Part shown: positions 40,685 through 46,326 of the stretch, piece by piece
Layout: every line of letters starts with the position of its first letter
How positions within the stretch are numbered: the stretch's first letter is position 1
Assembly (NCBI GenBank): GCA_016212795.1
Contig: JACRDT010000026.1
Location: forward strand, 1-46,326
DNA: 46,326 bases
DNA from: Elusimicrobiota bacterium
Lineage (GTDB): Bacteria > Elusimicrobiota > Elusimicrobia > UBA1565 > UBA9628
Direction: 5' to 3'
The notes under the pieces: model-generated
Told to the model about the DNA's origin: nothing
The model's input: the letters and a program-made list of their open reading frames with translations, nothing else
Database searches by the model: none
Translations under genes and position numbers: made by a program

Positions 40685-40893
40685 AAGACCAGTTTAGCAT
40701 CCAGCCGGGGCCAACTCAAGGGCCTTGACAGGCGCCTCGGACCCGTGTCATGCATCATCACGCCCTTGCCATCCAACTCATGCGTCCCGTTGCGCACGAC
40801 GATCTTGCTTGCGAAACGGTTCGTTTCCTGCACGAACCCTGCGGCGAATCTGGCCGGCGTCCAGGTCCTCAATAGGACCGTTCTTTTCACCAT
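40681..40893 (-). pseudogene. Possible degenerate HPr-like reading frame
   Basis: This 70-residue frame contains PARFAAGFVQETNRFASKIV then VRNGTHELDGKGVMM, which follows the HPr (PtsH) pattern HARPAALFVQ...F.S.I.VR..G..V.GKSIM. The phospho-accepting His of HPr is missing, and the frame departs from HPr after GKGVM. It is therefore probably a decayed gene rather than a functional HPr. Its TGA overlaps the GTG of the next gene (GTGA). Confidence 0.4.
40691..40699 (-). promoter_or_regulatory. Extended -10 promoter of the nucleotidyltransferase-PP2C-kinase operon
   Basis: The minus strand reads TGCTAAACT, exactly 6 nt before GTG 40684. No -35 was recognised. Confidence 0.6.
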
Positions 40894-41044
40894 GGAATGG
40901 ACAGAGTACGCGAAAGCGACGTCAGCATATCGCGCGAGATGTTATAAGTGCCGATATTCACGACGCTTTCTTAAGAGCGGCACATTACAGCCAGCCGTCG
41001 AACCAGCATGTACACATTTGACCCGGAAGCGCCATGATTCATCG
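40894..41044. other. Intergenic region downstream of the CNB-kinase
   Basis: This stretch is less GC-rich than its surroundings and has no supported gene. It might hold the end of a degraded mobile element, but no transposase motif was recognised. Confidence 0.3.
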
Positions 41045-42262
41045 TCACGGCCGCGCCATGGCGTCCTCGAAGTCGGCCAGGAACTCCCCCGCGGCGGCGT
41101 GGCGCCTGGCGGGGTCGGCGGCCAGCGCGCGCGCCATCAACGCGTCGAACCTCGCGCCCAGGTCCGGCGCGGCGCGGCTCAAGGGGGCGAAGTCCATCTT
41201 CTCCTTCTGCCCCAGGAAGTCCGGCCCGGCGAAGGGGAGCTTCCCCGACAGCATCTGGTAGACGGAGACGCCCAGGGCGTAGATGTCGGCGGGCTGCTTC
41301 TCCGTGCCGAGATGCTGCTCGGGCGCCATGTAGGCCAGCGTGCCGAAGGGGTTGGTCCGGCTCAGCTTGGTGAGCGTGGTCTTGGCCTGGCGCGCGATCC
41401 CGAAATCCATGACTTTGACCACCCCGCTGGAGTCGAGCAGCACGTTGGACGGCTTGAAGTCCCGGTGCAGGACGCGGCGGGCATGGGCGAACTCCATGGC
41501 GGCCCCGGCCTGGCGGACGATGCGCAGGCACTGGCCCGGGTCCAGGCGGCCCTTCACGTGGACGAGCTCCCTCACGGTCGGGCCGTCGATGTACTCGAAG
41601 ACCAGGTAGATCTCGCCGGACTCCTCCACGATGGTGAAGATCTCGACGATGTTGGCGTGGCGCAGGCACGCCACGATCCGCGCCTCATGGAGGAACCCGC
41701 CGGAAGCCTTGGGGTCCGACCGCAGCTCCGGGCGCATCTTCTTGACGGCCACCGTCCGGTCCAGCATGAGGTCGCGAGCCTCATAGACCGAGCCCATGCC
41801 CCCCTCCGCGATGAGGCGCCGGACCTCGTAGTTCTTGGCGAAGGTCTTGGGCAGGTCCGGCTCCGGCGCGGCGTCCAGGCAGCGGGCGCGCTCCATGATG
41901 GCGGGACAGCGCTGCGCCACGCCGCCGAACGCCGCCGCCGGGATGACGAACACCAGGGCGTCCTCCCGCGCCTGATAGCCGGCGGTGGCTTGCCCCGCCC
42001 CCATCAGGGAAGACTCCCCGAAGACGTCCCCCGGCCCCAAATCCTGGGGAGCGGCGCTCCCCCCCGCCTTCGGGTCCTGGACCACCGCGACCTTGCCGGT
42101 CGCGACCACGTAGAGCCCCTCCATGGGCGCCCATCGCGGCAGGACGAACTGCCCCGCCGGCACCTGGAGCTGCTCGGCGCAGCCCGCCAGCGAGCGCGCG
42201 TCCTCGAGGGACACCCCGGCGAGGAAGAGCACGTTCTGATGGAGGAACTCGGTGACGGTCAT
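41045..42262 (-). CDS. Cyclic-nucleotide-binding-domain Ser/Thr kinase
   Basis: The 405-residue protein joins an N-terminal CNB/CAP-effector-like domain (about 5-115; FVLPRWAPMEGLYVVATGKVAVV, GDVFGESSLMGAG) to a kinase (about 145-405; YEVRRLIAEGGMGSVYEARD, AVKKM, HRDFKPSN, VMDFGIA, MAPEQ). The phosphate-binding cassette keeps FGE but has Gln in place of the usual Arg of the RAA/RTA motif (GQATAG), so ligand binding may be altered. ATG 42262 overlaps the cyclase stop as ATGA. This layout (cyclase plus CNB-kinase) resembles a minimal PKA/PKG-type module, which is rare in bacteria. Confidence 0.93.
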   Translation of the reverse strand: MTVTEFLHQNVLFLAGVSLEDARSLAGCAEQLQVPAGQFVLPRWAPMEGLYVVATGKVAVVQDPKAGGSAAPQDLGPGDVFGESSLMGAGQATAGYQAREDALVFVIPAAAFGGVAQRCPAIMERARCLDAAPEPDLPKTFAKNYEVRRLIAEGGMGSVYEARDLMLDRTVAVKKMRPELRSDPKASGGFLHEARIVACLRHANIVEIFTIVEESGEIYLVFEYIDGPTVRELVHVKGRLDPGQCLRIVRQAGAAMEFAHARRVLHRDFKPSNVLLDSSGVVKVMDFGIARQAKTTLTKLSRTNPFGTLAYMAPEQHLGTEKQPADIYALGVSVYQMLSGKLPFAGPDFLGQKEKMDFAPLSRAAPDLGARFDALMARALAADPARRHAAAGEFLADFEDAMARP

Positions 42263-43860
42263 GCTCCCATGCGCCAGACGCGGACCTGGCCGAACCCCTG
42301 CACCTCGCGCAGCCCCCCGTCCTCGCAGGGGAGCTTGGCCCCGATGAGGCCGCGCGTCGAGTCCGTGAAGGCGACGGCGTTGGGACGCGCCAGCTTCTCC
42401 ATGCGCGAGGCCAGGTTCACGGCGTCGCCGATGACGCCGTATTCCATGCGGCCGGCAAAGCCTATGTTCCCCGCCACCACGGCGCCCGTGTTCAGGCCGA
42501 CCCGCACCGGCAGGCGCAAGTCCCCCTGCGACAACGAGGCTCCGCCCCAGGCCGCCGCGATCGCGAGGCCGCAGCGGGCCGCCTGGACGGCGTGGCTCTC
42601 CCGCGAGGTGCTCGCCGACTGGACCGGCTGGGCGCCGAAGACGCCCATGACCCCGTCGCCCAGGAACTTGTCCACGTGCCCCCCGTGCTCCTGGATGCGC
42701 TCGGACACGACCCTGTAGAACGGGTTGAGGAGCTCGCTGACCTGTTGAGGGGACCGGCCGCGGCAGAACGCGCTGAAGCCCTGCAGGTCCGCGAACAGGA
42801 CGGTGGCCTCGCATCCCCTGACGCCCAACCCCAGCGGCCTGCCCGCGCGCGAAGCCTCCACGATGAGGCTGACCACCTCGGGGCCGAAATACCCCCTCAT
42901 GTTCTGCGCGAGGCGCGAGAAGAAAGCCTGCTTCTCGAGGGACAGCTGCAGGGCCGCCACGCTGGCCAGGGCCTGGGCAAGGTGCAGGTCGTCTTCCGAG
43001 AAGGAGCCCCCTCGGGTCCTGTTGTCCATGTAGAGCAGGCCCAGCCGCTGCTCGAGGCCGCGCAGCGGCACGACCAGGCCGGAGCTGATCTGAGCCTCCA
43101 CCTGGCTCGCCGTGGCGCTCCGGCCGGACGGGGCGAGCAGGATCGACCGGTCCGCCGGCAGCCCCTGGACGAGGCCCGAGCTGAAGCGCAGGTCGAGGAG
43201 CCGGCCCGCGTCCCGGTGACAGGCCGCGCGGACGGCCAGGCCGCCCTCGGGGCCCTCCTCCAGGACGGCGGCGACCACGGCGGGCGCGATCTTGGACAGG
43301 GCGTAGTCGAGGACGTCGAACAGGCCCTCCTGCGCGTCATGGACGCGGCTCAGCCGCCGGAAGAGCTCGTGCAGCTGGGCGAACCCCCGGGAGGACCGCG
43401 CGTCCATGGCGCGGGAGGGCTGCGTGTTGATGGTCCGGAGGATGTCGTCGATGTCGACGCGCTTCTCCTCGGCCGCGCGGACCTCGAAGACCCACGGCCC
43501 GACCCCGATGACGTCGCCCCCGCGCAGTGGCGCGGGCTGAGCGAGGCGCTTGCCGTTGAGCAGGGTCCCGCTGATGCTGGGCTTGACCTTCCCCGTCTCC
43601 GGAGCCGGCTTGAGGCTCCCGTCCGCCAGGAGGCAGCCGTCGTCCTTGCGCGTGATGTGGCAGTGCCAGCGGCTCGTGGTCTTGGCCAGCTCCGGGCTGT
43701 TCGGGAGCACCAGCTGGCAGTCCGCCGCCCTGCCGATCACGAACGGGGTCTCCCGGATGGGGACGGTCGTCCGGCCGTCCGCGCCCTCCCGGAGCACCCA
43801 CTGGGCAAGCTCCGGCCGCCAGGAGCAGGAATGGTTGGGAGGGATGCCGAGATAGATCAT
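42259..43860 (-). CDS. FHA-GAF-class III adenylate cyclase
   Basis: ATG 43860 gives 533 residues. An FHA domain is at about 35-125 (FVIGRAADCQLVLPNSPELA, SRWHCHITRK), a GAF domain at about 165-305 (ALSKIAPAVVAAVLEEGPEG, GLLYMDNRTRGGSF), then the cyclase at about 335-533: TVLFADLQGFSAFC (metal Asp), VDKFLGDGVMGVFG, and YGVIGDAVNLASRME. Lys in DKFLGDG and Asp in IGDAVNLA are adenine-type specificity residues, so cAMP is the expected product. FHA and GAF would regulate it by phosphothreonine and small-molecule binding. It is translationally coupled to the CNB-kinase. Confidence 0.93.
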   Translation of the reverse strand: MIYLGIPPNHSCSWRPELAQWVLREGADGRTTVPIRETPFVIGRAADCQLVLPNSPELAKTTSRWHCHITRKDDGCLLADGSLKPAPETGKVKPSISGTLLNGKRLAQPAPLRGGDVIGVGPWVFEVRAAEEKRVDIDDILRTINTQPSRAMDARSSRGFAQLHELFRRLSRVHDAQEGLFDVLDYALSKIAPAVVAAVLEEGPEGGLAVRAACHRDAGRLLDLRFSSGLVQGLPADRSILLAPSGRSATASQVEAQISSGLVVPLRGLEQRLGLLYMDNRTRGGSFSEDDLHLAQALASVAALQLSLEKQAFFSRLAQNMRGYFGPEVVSLIVEASRAGRPLGLGVRGCEATVLFADLQGFSAFCRGRSPQQVSELLNPFYRVVSERIQEHGGHVDKFLGDGVMGVFGAQPVQSASTSRESHAVQAARCGLAIAAAWGGASLSQGDLRLPVRVGLNTGAVVAGNIGFAGRMEYGVIGDAVNLASRMEKLARPNAVAFTDSTRGLIGAKLPCEDGGLREVQGFGQVRVWRMGA

Positions 43861-43872
43861 GAACCCCCAGCC

Positions 43873-43881
43873 ATGATACCA
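43873..43881 (-). promoter_or_regulatory. Possible extended -10 promoter of the cyclase-kinase operon
   Basis: The minus strand reads TGGTATCAT, the same -10 as for vapBC, 12 nt before ATG 43860. It also coincides with a string encoding DWYH, as found in FGE domains, so it may derive from an FGE remnant. Confidence 0.4.
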
Positions 43882-43919
43882 ATCTTTAGACCGCGGCAGA
43901 ACACCGCTACGGCGCAGTG

Positions 43920-46325
43920 CTACGGCGCAGCTCCCCCGCGCAGGACGGACCAGGCCGCCGCCAGGGCGGCTGCGATCGCCGCGGCGGCCGCGAGCTTCAC
44001 CACGAGCCCCGAGAGGCCGCGCTTCGACGCCTCCGCCGCGCCCATGCCCAACGCCTTGACCCTGGAGCGCACGCCGGCATGATTGAGCCACCCGTAGCCC
44101 CGGCGGCCCAGTTCCTCGAACAGCCCGCCCCATCGCTCCGAACTCCAGCCCGCGGCCCCATCGCCGGCGAGCCCGTGCACGGCCAGGAAGGACTCCACGC
44201 AAGGCCTGGCGCCCTCGTCCCAGTCCCTCCTGTTGGGGAAGGAGTAGTCCCAGTCCAACTCCCAGCACCGGATCGCGTCCGTTCCCGCCGTGAACGCGAA
44301 GCTGCCGTCCCAGCCCGCGCAGACGGACGTCACGACCTCGGTGTGCCCGGCCAGGGACGCGAGCCTCAGGCCCCTGGGGAACTCCCAGACATCGAGGGTC
44401 CGGCCCTCGCCCAGCGAGAGCGCGAAGCGTCCCTCCGGCGTGAGGCAGGCCCCACGCGAGTCGGCCTGCGCCACCGTCTTGACGCACCGTCCCGAGGCCA
44501 GCTCCCAGAGCCTGAGCGCCCCGGCCGAGTCCACGGACAGGGCGGACGCGCCGTCCGGGGTCAGGCAGGCGGACCGCACGGGACGATCATGGCCCGTGAT
44601 GACCTTGACGCACTTGCGCGAGGCGATGGCCCAGAGCCGGAGCGTCTTGTCCTCGCCGGCGGACAAGACGAGCCTGCCGTCCGCCGAGAAGCACAGCGAG
44701 CGGACCGGCCCCCCGTGCCCGGCGAGCGTCTCGGGCTTGTCGGTCGCTATCTCCCGCAGGAGGATGCCGTCGTCCTCCTCCCCGACGGAGAGCGAGGTCC
44801 GGCCGTCCGGGGACAGGCAGGCCAGACGAACGGCGCCGCTGTGGCGGGCCAACAGCCCGCAGTCCCTCCCGGTGCCGAGCTCCCACAGCTTCAGCGCGCC
44901 CTTGGCGCTGCCGGCCGCGCCGAACCTCCCGTCCAGGCTCGCGCAGACGCAGTTCACGGCCCCGTCGTAGCCCTTGAACGCCCTCAGGCAGCGGCCCGTC
45001 CCGATCTCCCAGAGCCTCATGGTCTGGTCCGGGTGGCCCGAGAGCAGCCGCCCGCCGTCGGGCGTCGCGGCCAGCGCGAGCGCCCCGCCCGAGTCCTCGA
45101 ACACCCGGCGCTGCCAGCCGGCCCGCAGCCCCGAGCGGACGCCTCGGCTCCCGAGCCTGCGGCCGACCTCCAGCGCGACCGGGTGCCGCTCGTAGCCTTT
45201 CATGGTCCTGGCCTTCTTGAGCGTCTCGCACGCCTTGCCGGGCTCGCCGGCGTCCGCCTCCGCCTCCGCGCGCGACAGCAGGGTCCGGAACGCGCCCTCC
45301 TCCATCTGGGCGCTCTCGGTGCCCCGCGGCAGCGTCACGAAGAGCCCCGCCGCCGGCTCGAACGCCCCCGCCCGGGCCTTGGCCTGCGCCGCCGTCACGA
45401 GGAGGTTGCCGTGGGACGCCCCGACCGCCTCCTCCAACTCCTTGAGCGCCGCCGGCGCGTCCCTGCGCCGCAGCTGCACCAGCCCCAAAAGATAGCTCGC
45501 GGTCCACTCCCCCGGCCTGGCTTTCTTGCTCTCGGCCAGGCGCGTCAGCAGCGCCGCCTCCGTCAGCTTGCCCGCCTCGATCAGGAGCAGCCCCTGGTCG
45601 TAGAGTGCCCCGGGGTGCGTGGGGTCGAGCTTGAGCGCCTCCTCGAAGAGCCTCAGGGCCTCGTCCGTCCGCCCCAGGTCCGCCATCGACACGCCCTGGT
45701 TCATCATGGTGTCGGCCAGCAGGGGAGACTTCTTCACCCCTTCCCGAGGGTAGGCCTGGCCCGCCGCCTTCTCGTAGGCGGACTCGAGGACCGCGCCGAT
45801 CCGCTTGAAATCCGCCAGCCGCTTGGCCGGGTCCGGCGTCAGGCACATCGACAGGAGCTCCGAGACCCCGCTCGGCAGACCCGCGGGCTTGTCGAACGAC
45901 CAGTTGCTCTTGACCTGGCGATCATAGAAGGCGTCCAAGGGCTCGCCCTCCGAGATCTGGAAAGGCTTCGAGCCCCGGAACAGCTGGTTGAGGATGACCC
46001 CGAACGCCCACGCGTCCGCCCCGGCGCCGGCCTCCTTGGCCTTGCGCCACTGCTCCGGCGCCATGTACTCGGGCGTCCCGAGCCGGCCGGTCTGCGTCGC
46101 CTCCCTCACGCGGGCGATCCTCGCCCCGTGCGGCGCCGCGTCGGCGCCGGGCTCCTCGTCTTCCTCCACGCCCACCTTCGCCAGGCCGAAATCCGTCACC
46201 TTGAGCGTCCCGCCCGGCGTCATCAGGCAGTTGCCGGGCTTGAGGTCCCGGTGCACCAGGCCCCGCCCGTGAGCGTATTCCATCGCCCGGGCGATCTGGA
46301 CGGCGATGTCCAGCGCCGTGCCCGC
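43920..46325 (-). CDS. Giant Ser/Thr kinase-TPR-WD40-TM, 5' truncated, no FGE
   Basis: The frame is open to the window end; about 801 residues are visible. The C-lobe (HRDLKPGN, DFG, MAPEQW), TPRs and WD40 blades match the left-end gene almost one-to-one, in inverted orientation. It stops right after one hydrophobic segment (LSGLVVKLAAAAAIAAALAAAWSVLRGGAAP), so it lacks the extracytoplasmic FGE part of its paralogue. Expected role: membrane-anchored kinase with a WD40 scaffold and no external sensor. The cyclase gene begins 59 bp downstream and may be transcribed with it. Confidence 0.9.
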   Translation of the reverse strand, partial: AGTALDIAVQIARAMEYAHGRGLVHRDLKPGNCLMTPGGTLKVTDFGLAKVGVEEDEEPGADAAPHGARIARVREATQTGRLGTPEYMAPEQWRKAKEAGAGADAWAFGVILNQLFRGSKPFQISEGEPLDAFYDRQVKSNWSFDKPAGLPSGVSELLSMCLTPDPAKRLADFKRIGAVLESAYEKAAGQAYPREGVKKSPLLADTMMNQGVSMADLGRTDEALRLFEEALKLDPTHPGALYDQGLLLIEAGKLTEAALLTRLAESKKARPGEWTASYLLGLVQLRRRDAPAALKELEEAVGASHGNLLVTAAQAKARAGAFEPAAGLFVTLPRGTESAQMEEGAFRTLLSRAEAEADAGEPGKACETLKKARTMKGYERHPVALEVGRRLGSRGVRSGLRAGWQRRVFEDSGGALALAATPDGGRLLSGHPDQTMRLWEIGTGRCLRAFKGYDGAVNCVCASLDGRFGAAGSAKGALKLWELGTGRDCGLLARHSGAVRLACLSPDGRTSLSVGEEDDGILLREIATDKPETLAGHGGPVRSLCFSADGRLVLSAGEDKTLRLWAIASRKCVKVITGHDRPVRSACLTPDGASALSVDSAGALRLWELASGRCVKTVAQADSRGACLTPEGRFALSLGEGRTLDVWEFPRGLRLASLAGHTEVVTSVCAGWDGSFAFTAGTDAIRCWELDWDYSFPNRRDWDEGARPCVESFLAVHGLAGDGAAGWSSERWGGLFEELGRRGYGWLNHAGVRSRVKALGMGAAEASKRGLSGLVVKLAAAAAIAAALAAAWSVLRGGAAP

Positions 46326-46326
46326 G
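46186..46326. repeat. Terminal inverted repeat, right copy (141 bp exact)
   Basis: This is the exact reverse complement of bases 1-141. The first difference from the left copy is at base 46185. Confidence 0.97.

Noticed and set aside
40894..41044. Insertion-sequence end
   Set aside because: The base composition shifts, but no transposase motif, terminal inverted repeat or target duplication was found.
1..46326. CRISPR arrays, rRNA and tRNA genes, riboswitches
   Set aside because: No regularly spaced repeats and no cloverleaf or rRNA-like sequence were recognised by reading; no tool was available for a systematic search.

Overview
This window looks like one complete high-GC bacterial contig. 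Its first and last 141 bases are exact reverse complements of each other, and both lie inside near-identical kinase genes. The host is probably an uncultured bacterium rich in eukaryote-like signalling proteins. Elusimicrobiota is my best guess, from the gene families, the HNH/DUF222 type and the kinase/WD40/FGE fusions, but no taxonomic marker in the window settles it.

Layout. (1) 1-7505: a 5'-truncated giant kinase-TPR-WD40-TM-FGE gene, facing a two-gene minus-strand unit (unknown protein, then Sel1-FGE protein). (2) 7542-20463: a long plus-strand run, mostly overlapping by 1-44 bases: FG-GAP secreted protein, CheY-like regulator, exported CbiX-like protein, ThyX, two tandem adaptor-like exported proteins, GH57/DUF3536, PhoH, YbeY, alpha/beta hydrolase and MltB-type transglycosylase. 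(3) 20460-24473: a 1337-residue membrane-TPR protein on the minus strand. It is divergent from a small unit at 24553-26844 (zinc ribbon-TM, FHA, coiled-coil-TM), which is followed by a HEAT-repeat protein. (4) 28128-30760: a decayed island with three toxin-antitoxin-like pairs (HEPN/MNT, VapBC, RelE/RHH) and two fragments of signalling genes. (5) 30915-46326, nearly all minus strand: a second giant kinase-WD40-FGE protein, an HNH/DUF222 gene flanked by 38-bp repeats, an operon with nucleotidyltransferase, PP2C and FHA-kinase, and an operon with FHA-GAF-adenylate cyclase and cyclic-nucleotide-binding kinase downstream of a third, 5'-truncated giant kinase.

How the parts fit. Five Ser/Thr kinases, a PP2C phosphatase, three FHA proteins and a class III cyclase beside a kinase with a CNB domain form a compact eukaryote-like phospho-signalling set. 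The giant kinases carry sensor or scaffold modules (TPR, WD40, FGE/C-type-lectin fold) on both sides of a membrane span. The central plus-strand run is housekeeping and envelope biology.

Most unusual signals. (a) A short GC-rich repeat family occurs at six sites, all in the same orientation; five copies sit in-frame inside unrelated proteins. (b) Many transcription units have an extended -10 box (TGnTAnnnT) ending only 4-9 nt before the start codon, which suggests leaderless mRNAs. (c) The cyclase and CNB-kinase are translationally coupled, resembling a bacterial PKA-like module. (d) The HNH gene lies between 38-bp direct repeats built around a 16-bp perfect palindrome.
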